From: Vibrio fluvialis
GTDB lineage: Bacteria > Pseudomonadota > Gammaproteobacteria > Enterobacterales > Vibrionaceae
Assembly: GCF_900460245.1 (NCBI RefSeq)
Contig: NZ_UHIP01000001.1
Span: 1,426,001-1,490,000 of the forward strand
DNA length: 64,000 bases
Direction: 5' to 3'
The translations under genes were made by a program, and so were the position numbers. The notes below the pieces were generated by a model. That model was given only the letters and a program-made list of their open reading frames with translations, was not told the origin of the DNA and ran no database searches. Every line of letters starts with the position of its first letter. Positions within the stretch are counted from its first letter, which is position 1. Positions 18,602 through 27,308 of the stretch are shown piece by piece.

Positions 18602-18630
18602 AAAAACGCCCGCATATCGCGGGCGTTTTT
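18602..18630. terminator. Terminator between yhcH-like and ugpQ
   Basis: AAAAACGCCCGC, ATAT, GCGGGCGTTTTT: a symmetric stem able to act in both directions for these convergent genes. Confidence 0.9.
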
Positions 18631-18637
18631 GTGTGGA

Positions 18638-19345
18638 TTAGATAAAGCGGCTTGGCCAGTCGGAGAAAATGGCATCCACTTGGTTGAGCAAGGGAAACTT
18701 GTCGCCATCATTGACTGTGTAACACCAGATTTGATAGCCGTCTTGACGCAAGGTTTGCACGTGTTTTTCCGTCAACCAGCGGTAATTTAAGTTGGCACTG
18801 AATGCATTCACTTCTTTCAGCACCGCTTTGTCTTTGGCAGACAATCGCTCGCTGAGCACGCCGAGTTTATAACCCGGGCAGTGCTGGTGCAGTTCGCGAA
18901 TGATGTCATGACTGAAACTCGACAGCAGAATCTTCTCTTGCGCCAACGGGCTTTGATCCAGTTGCGCTTTAAGTTGCGACGCCACTTGCGCCACATCGTG
19001 CTTGTCAACTTTCACTTCAATGTTCAAACCCAGATCGCTTGCTGCCGCCAGTTCGAGCAGTTCTTGCAGCGTCATGATGGGTTCGCTGCTGAACTTGGCG
19101 TTAAACCAGCCGCCGAAGTCAAATTCGCGCAGTTCTTCCAACGTGTAGGCATCGACGCGACCTTTGCCATTACTGCAACGGTTGATGGTGTGATCGTGAC
19201 AAACGATCAGCACATTATCTTTGGTTGGCTGAACATCGATTTCGACCCACTTGAGACCCATATCGATCGCAGCCTGTACGCTGACTCGGGTATTTTCCGG
19301 GAAAGTTCCGGCCACGCCTCGGTGACCCACAATAATCGGAGACAT
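18638..19345 (-). CDS. ugpQ: Glycerophosphodiester phosphodiesterase UgpQ
   Basis: 235-aa cytoplasmic GDPD that splits glycerophosphodiesters into glycerol-3-phosphate and an alcohol. Catalytic features are HRGVAGTFPENT near the start, the metal pair in VEIDVQPTKDN, and the second histidine in VCHDHTINR. A C-terminal GYQIWCYTVND strand follows. No signal peptide, so it acts on diesters imported by the Ugp transporter upstream. It is the last gene of the six-gene operon, 30 bp after the DeoR gene. Confidence 0.93.
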   Translation of the reverse strand: MSPIIVGHRGVAGTFPENTRVSVQAAIDMGLKWVEIDVQPTKDNVLIVCHDHTINRCSNGKGRVDAYTLEELREFDFGGWFNAKFSSEPIMTLQELLELAAASDLGLNIEVKVDKHDVAQVASQLKAQLDQSPLAQEKILLSSFSHDIIRELHQHCPGYKLGVLSERLSAKDKAVLKEVNAFSANLNYRWLTEKHVQTLRQDGYQIWCYTVNDGDKFPLLNQVDAIFSDWPSRFI

Positions 19346-19375
19346 AACGCTTCCTTAAGCTTTGAGAATGGCGAA

Positions 19376-20134
19376 CTACGCCACTACCATGTCGACTTGA
19401 TGATTCTGACACAATTGTGTCATCTCGGGAGTGGCGAAATCGACAAAGAGTCGTTGCATTTCAGACAGTTTACCGCTGACCACCGGAGCATAGCGCCCCA
19501 ATTTGGTTTTGTCTGCAACTAACCAGCATTGTTCGCTCTGTTCGATAATGGCACGGGTCAGATTGGCTTCTTCCGGAGTGAAATCCAACAGTTGCCCTTT
19601 ATCGTTCAAACCACCTACACCGAAAATACCGATCTTGATGTTGAACTGGCGATAGAAGTTGGTGGTGGATTCGCCCACCGTATCTTCATCCGACGGGCGA
19701 ACCGCGCCACCCGCAAGATGAATGGCAATGTTGGGGTTGCGGCTTAAGGTCAATGCGGCGTTGATGTTGTTGGTCACCACGGTCAGCCCCGGGTGATCCA
19801 GCAGCGCTTGCGCCACGTGTTTTGGCGTGGTGCCGATGCCAAGGAAAACGCTGCTGCCTTCCGGTAACTGTTCCACCACACGTTGTGCGATTTTCTGCTT
19901 CGCGGAGAGATTGATCAGTTCCCGGTTGGTGAAGGAGAGGTTGTCGTTGGCACTGGGTAGCGAAATACCACCGTGCACACGGCGCACCATACCTTTGTCG
20001 CTCAAGTCGTTCATGTCTTTGCGAATGGTTTGCACCGAAACATCAAAGCGTTCAGACAACAGCGCGCTGGACAGCACGCCGTGCGCCTGTTGCAAATACT
20101 CCAGAATCTGTTTTTGTCGGGTAGATAAACTCAC
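19376..20134 (-). CDS. DeoR/GlpR-type transcriptional regulator in the ugp operon
   Basis: 252-aa repressor. The N-terminal winged helix-turn-helix carries the DeoR signature (SERFDVSVQTIRKDMNDLSDKGMVRRVHGG). The C-terminal sugar-phosphate sensor domain has SVFLGIGTTPKHVAQAL and VADKTKLGR. It lies 8 bp after ugpC, so it is co-transcribed. It probably senses glycerol-3-phosphate or a related phosphate ester and controls this operon. E. coli ugp instead depends on PhoB and CRP, so an embedded DeoR gene is a difference worth noting. Confidence 0.9.
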   Translation of the reverse strand: MSLSTRQKQILEYLQQAHGVLSSALLSERFDVSVQTIRKDMNDLSDKGMVRRVHGGISLPSANDNLSFTNRELINLSAKQKIAQRVVEQLPEGSSVFLGIGTTPKHVAQALLDHPGLTVVTNNINAALTLSRNPNIAIHLAGGAVRPSDEDTVGESTTNFYRQFNIKIGIFGVGGLNDKGQLLDFTPEEANLTRAIIEQSEQCWLVADKTKLGRYAPVVSGKLSEMQRLFVDFATPEMTQLCQNHQVDMVVA

Positions 20135-20142
20135 ACGTATCC

Positions 20143-21237
20143 TTACGCAATCGCGCGTTGAGCCAGAGAAACAGGGTAGAGGCGCTTGCCATGTTCGTCA
20201 AACAGATGCAGGTTTTCTGGTGTCACTGACAGTGTGAGCGGATCGTGGACCTGCAGCGCCATTTCCGGTGTCACTGCGATGAAATCACTGTCGCTGTCCA
20301 GACCAATGACGCGGCCATGCACCAGTTGGTTTGGGCCCAGCGGTTCGACGACGTTAATATCGAGTTCGAAGCACAGTGTTTCTTCGCTGCAATTCAGCTG
20401 TGCGTGCTCAGGACGAATGCCCAACGTGACCGATTCGGCGCTCAAACCATCATACTCGGGCAGGTAAAACTGTTGTCCGGCGACATGCAGGCGACCGTTT
20501 TTCAGCGACGCAGGCAGAAAGTTCATCGCCGGGCTGCCGATAAAGCTGGCAACAAACGTACTGGCTGGCTGGTGATACACTTCTGCGGGCGTGCCGACCT
20601 GTTCAATTTCACCCAGTTTAAGCACCACGATGCGATCGGCCAGCGTCATCGCTTCAACCTGATCGTGGGTCACATACACGCTGGTCACACCCAGTTCGCG
20701 TTGCAGCTTTTTAATCTCCAGACGCATGTGCGCACGTAACGCCGCATCGAGGTTAGAGAGCGGTTCATCGAACAGAAACAGCTGCGGATCGCGCACAATC
20801 GCACGGCCCATTGCTACACGCTGGCGCTGACCGCCCGAAAGTTTTGACGGTTTGCGATCTAGGTATTCATCAATTTTGAGGGTTTTGGCGACTTTGCGAA
20901 TTTTCTCGTCGATGGTTTTCTTATCCACGCCGCGGTTTTTCAGCCCGTACGCCAGGTTATCGTACACGCTCATGTGCGGGTAGAGTGCGTAGTTCTGAAA
21001 CACCATGGCGATGTCGCGCTTGGCGGGTTTCTCATTATCGACACGACGGCCGCCCAAATGAATTTCGCCGCTGCTGATCGACTCCAGCCCCGCAATGGAT
21101 CGCAGAATAGACGACTTGCCACAGCCTGAAGGACCAACCAGCACAATGAATTCACCTTGTTGAATCGACAAGTCGACCCCTTTGACTGCGCGGTGGCCGT
21201 TTTCGTAAGTTTTTACCAGTTGTTTGATATCGAGCAT
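20143..21237 (-). CDS. ugpC: UgpC, ATP-binding subunit of glycerol-3-phosphate ABC importer
   Basis: 364-aa MalK-type ATPase. Walker A GPSGCGKSS, Q-loop FQNYALYPH, signature LSGGQRQRVAMGRA, Walker B LFLFDEPLSNLDA and switch His in THDQVEA are all intact. A C-terminal OB-fold regulatory domain (LGIRPEHAQL) follows. I start at ATG 21237 with AAGGAG ten bases upstream; the frame extends to 21309 but would overlap ugpE. It powers UgpAE. Confidence 0.93.
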   Translation of the reverse strand: MLDIKQLVKTYENGHRAVKGVDLSIQQGEFIVLVGPSGCGKSSILRSIAGLESISSGEIHLGGRRVDNEKPAKRDIAMVFQNYALYPHMSVYDNLAYGLKNRGVDKKTIDEKIRKVAKTLKIDEYLDRKPSKLSGGQRQRVAMGRAIVRDPQLFLFDEPLSNLDAALRAHMRLEIKKLQRELGVTSVYVTHDQVEAMTLADRIVVLKLGEIEQVGTPAEVYHQPASTFVASFIGSPAMNFLPASLKNGRLHVAGQQFYLPEYDGLSAESVTLGIRPEHAQLNCSEETLCFELDINVVEPLGPNQLVHGRVIGLDSDSDFIAVTPEMALQVHDPLTLSVTPENLHLFDEHGKRLYPVSLAQRAIA

Positions 21238-21289
21238 CACGTTGTCCTGCTCCTTGCGCGCTGCGCTGTGTACTAAATGCATAACGGAA

Positions 21290-22138
21290 TTATTTTTCAC
21301 TTTCGACAAGTCCTTTCACAAACCAACGCTGGAACACCACCACCACCAATACCGGCGGCAGCATCGCAAGAATGACCATGGCGAAGGCGTAGTCATAGCG
21401 GGGAAGGTTGGTCTCATTAATATTGTTCAGAATCTGTTTAATGCCCATCACGATGGTGTTGTAGTGTTCATCGGTGGTCATCATGATGGGCCATAAATAT
21501 TGGTTCCAGCCGACGACAAACATGATGATAAAAATCGCGGCCATCATGGTTTTAGAGAGCGGAAACAGAATATCGATGAAGAATCGAATCGGTCCGGCGT
21601 TATCGAGTTGCGCTGCCTCCAGCAATTCGTCAGGAATGGTTTTAAAAAACTGGCGAAAGAAGAAGGTCGCGGTTGCCGACGCAATCAGCGGCAGAATTAA
21701 TCCGGTGTAACTGTTGAGCATGCCAAGGCCGGACACCACTTCATAAGAGGGGATGATGCGTACTTCCAGCGGCAGCAGCAGCGTGACGAAAATCAGCCAG
21801 AACCACGCGCTGGCATACGGCAAACGGAAGTAAACCAGCGCGAACGCCGCCATCATGGAGATGATGATTTTGCCAATCGCAAAGCCAAGCCCCATCACCA
21901 TCGAGTTAAAAATCATGGTGCTGGCGGTGACGTTACCGGCAAAGCCGAGGCTCTTATTCCACGCTTCGTCGTACACGGCAGACAGGTTGTCACCGATGCT
22001 CCATTGCAGACCTTCACTGATGATGGTGTTCGGATTGTGGGTCGAACTGGCGAAAATCAGCCAAATCGGCGCCAGCATAAACAGTGCGCCGGCAATCAGG
22101 ATCACGTGATCCGACAGTTTATTGCTTTTCATAGTCAT
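21290..22138 (-). CDS. ugpE: UgpE, permease subunit of glycerol-3-phosphate ABC importer
   Basis: 282-aa inner-membrane permease with about six helices. The EAA loop that docks on UgpC reads DELLEAAQLDNAGPIRFFIDI. It sits between ugpA and ugpC. The length matches E. coli UgpE (about 281 aa). Start is GTG/ATG near 22138; a second in-frame ATG is two codons on. Confidence 0.92.
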   Translation of the reverse strand: MTMKSNKLSDHVILIAGALFMLAPIWLIFASSTHNPNTIISEGLQWSIGDNLSAVYDEAWNKSLGFAGNVTASTMIFNSMVMGLGFAIGKIIISMMAAFALVYFRLPYASAWFWLIFVTLLLPLEVRIIPSYEVVSGLGMLNSYTGLILPLIASATATFFFRQFFKTIPDELLEAAQLDNAGPIRFFIDILFPLSKTMMAAIFIIMFVVGWNQYLWPIMMTTDEHYNTIVMGIKQILNNINETNLPRYDYAFAMVILAMLPPVLVVVVFQRWFVKGLVESEK

Positions 22139-22157
22139 TCCTTAAACATCGCGTCAA

Positions 22158-23039
22158 TCAGTAGTGCACGCGCTTTTCAACGAAGCGGAACTGAATAAAT
22201 GTCAGGCCGAGCACCAGCAGCAGAAGCACGACTGATTGCGCCGAACTGCCGCCCAAATCAGCACCGACAAAACCGTCGCGATATACTTTGTACACCAGCG
22301 AGGTGGTGGTGCCGCCCGGGCCGCCGTTGGTCATGGTGTCAATCACGCCAAACGTATCGAAGAAGGCGTACGTCAGGTTGATCACCAACAGGAAAAAGCC
22401 CGTTGGTGCCAGCAGCGGAAACGTAATCGTCCAGAAGCGTTTGCTGTCACTGACGCAATCGAGCGTGGCCGCTTCTTTGACCGCGTAAGAGATAGACTGC
22501 AATCCGGCGAGAAAATAAACGAAGTTGACCGCGACCTGTTTCCATACTGAAACCAAAATCAATGCAAAAGTGGCATCGAACGGGTCGGTCTGAACGCTGA
22601 ACTTCCAGCCTACTTTGGCGAAGAAATCGGTCAGCACACCGATGTGTGGGTTAAACAGAAACCCGCCAATGATGCCCGCTATGGCGGGGGCAACGGCGTA
22701 AACCCAGGTTAGCGTCACTTTGTACGGGCCTTGGCCATGAATCACATTGTCGGCTTTGACGGCCAGCAACAGCGCAATGGCCAGCGACAGAAACGATACC
22801 AGTGCCGAAAACAGCACGGTGAAACCGAGTGATTCCAGGTAGTCGCTCGACTGAAACAGCATCTGGTAGTTTTCAAACCAGACGAACGTGGAGGACATGC
22901 CCCACGGATCTTCCAGCATGAATGAGAGATAAATTGCCTTAGCGGCTGGATAAACGAAGAAGATCGCGATGATCACGATTTGAGGCGCCAGCAAAAAATA
23001 AGGCAGTGGTGAGTGAAAAAATTGTTGTCGACGTTCCAC
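22158..23039 (-). CDS. ugpA: UgpA, permease subunit of glycerol-3-phosphate ABC importer
   Basis: 293-aa permease, partner of UgpE. It has about six membrane segments and an EAA-type loop (SYAVKEAATLDCVSDSKRFWTITFPLL). It starts 146 bp after ugpB; that gap holds an intra-operon terminator and a possible structured leader. ugpE follows after 19 bp. Confidence 0.92.
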   Translation of the reverse strand: MERRQQFFHSPLPYFLLAPQIVIIAIFFVYPAAKAIYLSFMLEDPWGMSSTFVWFENYQMLFQSSDYLESLGFTVLFSALVSFLSLAIALLLAVKADNVIHGQGPYKVTLTWVYAVAPAIAGIIGGFLFNPHIGVLTDFFAKVGWKFSVQTDPFDATFALILVSVWKQVAVNFVYFLAGLQSISYAVKEAATLDCVSDSKRFWTITFPLLAPTGFFLLVINLTYAFFDTFGVIDTMTNGGPGGTTTSLVYKVYRDGFVGADLGGSSAQSVVLLLLVLGLTFIQFRFVEKRVHY

Positions 23040-23059
23040 GACTCTTTCCAGTAATTCTT

Positions 23060-23109
23060 AACCCCGGCAACATTCTGTGAAGCGAGAATCTTCACTTAAT
23101 CTTGGGGTT
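23060..23109 (-). other. Nested inverted repeats in the ugpA leader
   Basis: Outer arms AACCCC / GGGGTT enclose an inner hairpin GTGAAG-N7-CTTCAC. On the transcript it would fold just upstream of ugpA, between the ugpB terminator and the ugpA start. It may be an mRNA stabiliser or processing site; function inferred only. Confidence 0.35.
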
Positions 23110-23144
23110 GGGTTAGCTACTTTTCGTACAAGCGAAAACAGCAT

Positions 23145-23178
23145 CAAAAAGAAAGCCTGCTTACTCAGGTAAGCAGGC
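23145..23178 (-). terminator. Intra-operon terminator between ugpB and ugpA
   Basis: On the minus strand GCCTGCTTAC, a 4-base loop, GTAAGCAGGC, then TTTCTTTTT. The stem is perfect over 10 bp and starts 8 bases after the ugpB stop. It would let ugpB be made in excess over the membrane and ATPase subunits. Confidence 0.8.
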
Positions 23179-23185
23179 GAGCGCG

Positions 23186-24478
23186 TTATTGCACGGTGCG
23201 TGCAAAGCGATTCAGCAGTTTTTCACTTTCGTCTTCGACTTTGTTCAGGCTCTCTTCAACCGAAGAGCGGCCTGCGAAAATGTTGTCGAATTCACGGTGC
23301 ATCACTTCACGAATCTGCGGGTAGTAACCCAGGCGGTAACCTTTGGTCCATTCACCCGATGCCAGGCTCAGCTGTTTCACGCCCACTTCCGCATCCGGTT
23401 GCTTGGTGTAGTAACCTGACGCTTTGGTCATGTCATAGGCTGCGTTAGTGACGGGAACGTAACCTGTGGTTTCGTGCCAGTACATTTGTACTTCCGGGCG
23501 AGTCAGGTAAGCAAAGAAGGCCGCGACCGCTTTGTCTTCCGCTTTAGGATGACCATTAAGTGCAAACAGCGCCGCACCGCCGATGAACGTGTGTGTGCCT
23601 TTGGCGTTCAGAGATTGCCAGTAAGGCAGGTACGTCGTGCCCAAGTTAAACTTCACGCGGTTACGCAGGCCGCCGAATGAACCCGAAGAGCCCATCCACA
23701 TCGCCACTTCCTGACGTTCAAATGGCGTCTGGTTTGCATCCCAGTTACTGCCGTAGTACTTGAAGTAACCTTTGTCCGACCACTCTTTGAGTTTCTTGAA
23801 ATGCATCACCATGTCTTTGGTGTTGAACATCAACTTAGAAGAGAGTGACTCGTAGCCGTTCTCATGGTCAGAGAGGGGCAAGTCATGGCGAGATTTGAAG
23901 TTCTCAAACATGATCCAAGGTGTGTGTGACTGAGAAAATGCCACGTAACCTTTGGATTTCAGCTTTGCCGCCAGTGCTTCAAGCTGCTCATACGTTTTTG
24001 GCGCTTCGCCATCCACTTTGTTCAGAATGTCTTTGTTGTAGTACAACACGGGCGTTGAAGAGTTGAATGGCATGCCCACCATTTTGCCGTTGTTGTCGGC
24101 ATAAAAGTTACGCACACCTGCCAGGTAATCTTTGGAGTTAAACGAATAGCCCGCATCGATCATGATGTCTTGTACGGGTTTTGCTACACCCGGTGCGTTC
24201 ATGATGGTTGCTGCACCGGCATCAAACACCTGAAGAATGTTTGGCGACTGACCCGCACGAAATGCCGCGATACCGGCCGTCAATGTTTCGGTGTACTCAC
24301 CTTTATAAACGGGAGTGATTTTGTAGTCGTTCTGTGACGCGTTGAAATCTGACGCAATCTTGTTCACGGTTTCGCCTAGCTGACCACCCATGGCGTGCCA
24401 CCAGGTAATTTCTGTTGCCGCTAAACTTGATCCTGAAAAGGTTGCTGACAGCAGACCCGCTAACCATAGCTTGTTCAT
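23186..24478 (-). CDS. ugpB: UgpB, glycerol-3-phosphate-binding periplasmic protein
   Basis: 430-aa solute-binding protein. A signal peptide is clear (MNKLWLAGLLSATFSGSSLAA). The mature part matches UgpB: ITWWHAMGGQLGETVNKIASDFN, YKGEYTETLTAGIAAFRAG, MPFNSSTPVLYYNKD and the late SSGSFGGLRNRVKF. It captures glycerol-3-phosphate or glycerophosphodiesters for UgpAEC. I start at ATG 24478 with AAGGGA upstream; the frame extends to 24577 without signal character. First gene of the operon. A CRP-like site lies about 125 bp upstream. Confidence 0.93.
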   Translation of the reverse strand: MNKLWLAGLLSATFSGSSLAATEITWWHAMGGQLGETVNKIASDFNASQNDYKITPVYKGEYTETLTAGIAAFRAGQSPNILQVFDAGAATIMNAPGVAKPVQDIMIDAGYSFNSKDYLAGVRNFYADNNGKMVGMPFNSSTPVLYYNKDILNKVDGEAPKTYEQLEALAAKLKSKGYVAFSQSHTPWIMFENFKSRHDLPLSDHENGYESLSSKLMFNTKDMVMHFKKLKEWSDKGYFKYYGSNWDANQTPFERQEVAMWMGSSGSFGGLRNRVKFNLGTTYLPYWQSLNAKGTHTFIGGAALFALNGHPKAEDKAVAAFFAYLTRPEVQMYWHETTGYVPVTNAAYDMTKASGYYTKQPDAEVGVKQLSLASGEWTKGYRLGYYPQIREVMHREFDNIFAGRSSVEESLNKVEDESEKLLNRFARTVQ

Positions 24479-24800
24479 TGTGTTTTCCCTTGTTGAGTTT
24501 CGAACGAGACTGTTCTTGTTTCGTTTGACGCTATGGTGGCGAAAAAATGTTTCACATCCGTGGACGTTAAATTTCATTCTTATGAAAGATTTATGGATCG
24601 ATTGAGCAAAATCACATTCTGTGGTTCATCGGACGATTGCACAGTTATGGCGCAAGTAATCATTCAAATGACCTAACAAAGCGCAATATCTCAGTCCAAA
24701 ACGCCAGGTTATGAGAAAAATACAAAATAAAATTGGAACAAAGATTGCTAACATTAGTAACATCAGTTGAAGTTATTGTCGTTTTTATCAGGGAAAGAAA
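24479..24800. other. Divergent promoter region between ugpB and the dehydrogenase gene
   Basis: 322 bp, AT-rich. It contains one CRP-like site (listed separately). I do not recognise a clear PhoB box or a small RNA. Confidence 0.5.
24601..24616 (-). promoter_or_regulatory. CRP-like site upstream of ugpB
   Basis: Minus strand TGTGATTTTGCTCAAT: a perfect TGTGA half, N6, and a partial right half (TCAAT for TCACA). E. coli ugpB is CRP-controlled (established), which favours the reading. Confidence 0.4.
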
Positions 24801-25754
24801 ATGAAAATAGGTGTGATAGGTGCAGGCGCTGTTGGGGTAGGGATCTGTAACTACCTGTTGACCTTAGGCAGCGTCAGTGAACTGATTTTGTTGGACCGGG
24901 ATGTTGCTCGCGCAGAAGGCGAAGTATTCGATTTTCGCCATACGGCGGCGCTGACGTTTTCTAAAAATACCCGCATCGTACCCACGGACGATTATCTGGA
25001 GCTGATCGGCGCAGATATTGTGGTAATCACCGCTGGCGCGCAAATTCAGCAAGGCCAGTCAAGGATGGATCTGGCTGAAATCAATAGCAAAATTGGCGTT
25101 GATATCGCCAAGAAAATCGAACGCGTGGCACCTAAAGCGGTACTGATTGTGGTGACCAACCCCTGTGACATTGTCACGCACAGCATTGTCGCCAACACCG
25201 GTTACAGTCCGGGCCGGGTGATCTCGGCAGGTTGCGTGGTGGATACCGCGCGTTTAATGACCATCGTTGCCCAACGCGTCAATCTCGATCCGAAAAATGT
25301 GTTTGGCTATGTGCTGGGCGAACACGGTAGCCACTGTTTTACGCCCAAAAGTTTAATCAGTATCGCTGGACAAGCCGCAGACTATTACTGCGATGCGAAC
25401 CATCTTGACCGGATTGACGCCGATGAGCTGCTTGAGTCCGTCAAACAGGCGGGCTATGAAATTTTCAAACGTAAAAACAACACCACGCACGGTATCGCGG
25501 CCAGTGTATTTCGTATTATTCAGGCGGTGACCATCAACGAACATTCGGTGCTGCCAGTCGGTACTCTGCTACGCGGAGAGTATGGTCTGAAAGATGTGGT
25601 GCTGAGTTTGCCAGCCGTGGTTGGACGCAACGGGGTGGAAAAAATCCTGATTCATCCGTTTACCGATGATGAAATGCAGACCCTGAAATCAATCGCAGAT
25701 AACTTGCGGGAAAACATGATAAACGTCGCCAAATCGACAGGATTTAGCTACTAA
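24801..25754 (+). CDS. Lactate/malate dehydrogenase-family 2-hydroxyacid dehydrogenase, atypical specificity residue
   Basis: 317-aa NAD-dependent dehydrogenase. The Rossmann glycines GAGAVG (8-13) and NAD-selecting Asp in LLDRD are present. Catalytic residues are all in place: R88, N120 in TNPCD, D148 and R151 in VVDTARL, H175 in GEHGSH. The residue that selects substrate (Gln in lactate, Arg in malate dehydrogenases) is Ile82 in the loop GAQIQQGQSR. That suggests a larger or hydrophobic 2-oxo acid, as in hydroxyisocaproate dehydrogenases, rather than pyruvate or oxaloacetate. Start ATG with GGGAAAG upstream. Monocistronic with its own terminator. Confidence 0.87.
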   Translation: MKIGVIGAGAVGVGICNYLLTLGSVSELILLDRDVARAEGEVFDFRHTAALTFSKNTRIVPTDDYLELIGADIVVITAGAQIQQGQSRMDLAEINSKIGVDIAKKIERVAPKAVLIVVTNPCDIVTHSIVANTGYSPGRVISAGCVVDTARLMTIVAQRVNLDPKNVFGYVLGEHGSHCFTPKSLISIAGQAADYYCDANHLDRIDADELLESVKQAGYEIFKRKNNTTHGIAASVFRIIQAVTINEHSVLPVGTLLRGEYGLKDVVLSLPAVVGRNGVEKILIHPFTDDEMQTLKSIADNLRENMINVAKSTGFSY

Positions 25755-25760
25755 TTTGAT

Positions 25761-25797
25761 CGGGCGAGTGTTTTTACTCGCCCGTTTTCGTTTTTTA
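25761..25797 (+). terminator. Terminator after the dehydrogenase gene
   Basis: CGGGCGAGT, GTTTTT, ACTCGCCCG, then TTTTCGTTTTTT. Confidence 0.88.
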
Positions 25798-25867
25798 CGT
25801 GCCAGAGCCGCCGGTAGTGCTATGCTTACTTTAATCCAAGGAGTGGACAGACCAGCGAAGGAAACGC

Positions 25868-26653
25868 GTGAAATTACATACTCTTAAAGGTTATATCCAA
25901 AACATCTATCTCGCCGAATACCCGGATAAACTGCTGTTGCTTGATGGTGCCAGCCGTGCCGATGTGCCCGTGATTCAGGCATTCATTGAAAAGACACTTG
26001 AGCGCCCATTCCGCGACTTAAAAGCGGTGGTCGTTACCCACATGCATCCGGATCATGCCGGTGGTGCGCATAAGCTGCGCGAACTGACCGGGTGCAAAAT
26101 CGTTTCTGCTAACAAAACGAACCATTGGTATCAGGGCTGGGATGGCGTGTTAATGTACCTGACCGATTTAGCGTTAGCGCACTGGATGGCAAACCGCTTG
26201 CGCTGTCCGAAGCGCCGTTTGTGGTTCGCCCGTAAGCTGCGAGCAGACATTCGTTTGTGTGACGGCGACGTGATTCCGGGGTTTGAAGATTGGCAGGTGC
26301 TGGAAACACCGGGACATACCGATCGCGATTTATCGGTTTACCATCCCCAGCAGGGTATCTTGTATGTGGCAGATTTGATTGTGGAAGTGAAGAAACGGCT
26401 GATTTCTCCTTTTCCCATCTTCTATCCGAATCAGTATCGCCTCTCCGTCAAGCGCGTACTGGACCTTGCACCTAACACATTATTGCTCGCTCATGGTAAA
26501 GACATTCCCTTTGATGAAGCGGCGTATCAACATCTGATTGACACCACACCCGTTCGCCCGGCCACACACTGGCGGGTGACCAAACTGAAAGCCAAAAGTG
26601 TGATGAAATCAATATGGCTATTTGGCTTTCTGGAGCGGAAAAATCAGCTTTGA
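25868..26653 (+). CDS. Metallo-beta-lactamase-fold hydrolase
   Basis: 261-aa cytoplasmic MBL-fold protein. The di-metal motif HMHPDH follows the strand VVVTH near residues 58-63. Further ligands are the His of ETPGHTDRD, the Asp of LYVADLIV and the His of LLLAHGKD. No signal peptide, so it is not a secreted beta-lactamase; glyoxalase II-like or lactonase chemistry is possible but unproven. GTG start at 25868 with AAGGA upstream. Its last 36 bp overlap the end of the convergent lipocalin gene. Confidence 0.85.
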   Translation: MKLHTLKGYIQNIYLAEYPDKLLLLDGASRADVPVIQAFIEKTLERPFRDLKAVVVTHMHPDHAGGAHKLRELTGCKIVSANKTNHWYQGWDGVLMYLTDLALAHWMANRLRCPKRRLWFARKLRADIRLCDGDVIPGFEDWQVLETPGHTDRDLSVYHPQQGILYVADLIVEVKKRLISPFPIFYPNQYRLSVKRVLDLAPNTLLLAHGKDIPFDEAAYQHLIDTTPVRPATHWRVTKLKAKSVMKSIWLFGFLERKNQL

Positions 26654-27145
26654 GGTATCAAAGCCCGCCGCCTGCGCTTTTTTGATGACGGCTTGCAACT
26701 CACTATCGGCAATGGTCGGTGTGCGTGACAGCAGCCATAGATAGTCGGTGTTGTAGCCGCTGACTAGCGCCAGTGAGTAATCATCTTTCAAATCAAACAC
26801 CACGTAGCTGCCATAAAACGGGCCAAAGAACGACACTTTTAAGTGAGCGATATCCGGTGATTCGACAAATTTGGCTTTGCCTTCCGCTTCCTGCCATTGC
26901 TGTGCCTCTTCATTCCAGCCCCGATTGATGACCTTGACGCTGCCGTCGTCATTGAGTGAATAGGTGGCGCTGATTTGGTTCAAACCGCGTTCGAAACTGT
27001 GGTCAAGCCGAGCGATTTCGTACCAGGTCCCTAAATAACGATTGAGCTCAAAACTGCCTACGGGCGTCACTTTCTCCGGTGTTCCGGTACAGCCGCCCAG
27101 CAACATTGCCAACAAGACAAACACATTAAACTTCCACAATTTCAT
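26618..27145 (-). CDS. blc: Outer-membrane lipoprotein lipocalin Blc
   Basis: 175-aa bacterial lipocalin. A lipoprotein signal with lipobox LLGGC precedes the lipocalin core: RYLGTWYEIARLDHSFERGL is the G-x-W signature, followed by a VFDLKDDYSLALVSG strand and LWLLSRTPT. Blc binds fatty acids or lysophospholipids at the outer membrane. I start at ATG 27145 with AAAGGA upstream; the frame is open to 27211. Tail-to-tail overlap with the MBL gene means there is no separate terminator. Confidence 0.93.
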   Translation of the reverse strand: MKLWKFNVFVLLAMLLGGCTGTPEKVTPVGSFELNRYLGTWYEIARLDHSFERGLNQISATYSLNDDGSVKVINRGWNEEAQQWQEAEGKAKFVESPDIAHLKVSFFGPFYGSYVVFDLKDDYSLALVSGYNTDYLWLLSRTPTIADSELQAVIKKAQAAGFDTSKLIFPLQKAK

Positions 27146-27260
27146 AACACTATCCTTTTTATCAAGACGAAAGGGCATACGTAACACCGAGCTTATGCGA
27201 TCATTCTTCACCCCACGATTGTCGCCAGCAAGAAAAGCGGCTAGAATGGCAAACTTAGTT

Positions 27261-27279
27261 GATAATGAGAGCTTTTATC
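27261..27279. promoter_or_regulatory. Fur-box-like site upstream of the TonB2 operon
   Basis: GATAATGAGAGCTTTTATC matches the classical Fur 19-mer at about 14 of 19 positions. It lies 30 bp before the first gene of the TonB2 operon, where promoter overlap and iron repression are expected. Confidence 0.65.
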
Positions 27280-27308
27280 AATAACATATTCGCATTCTCA
27301 CGCGGTAA

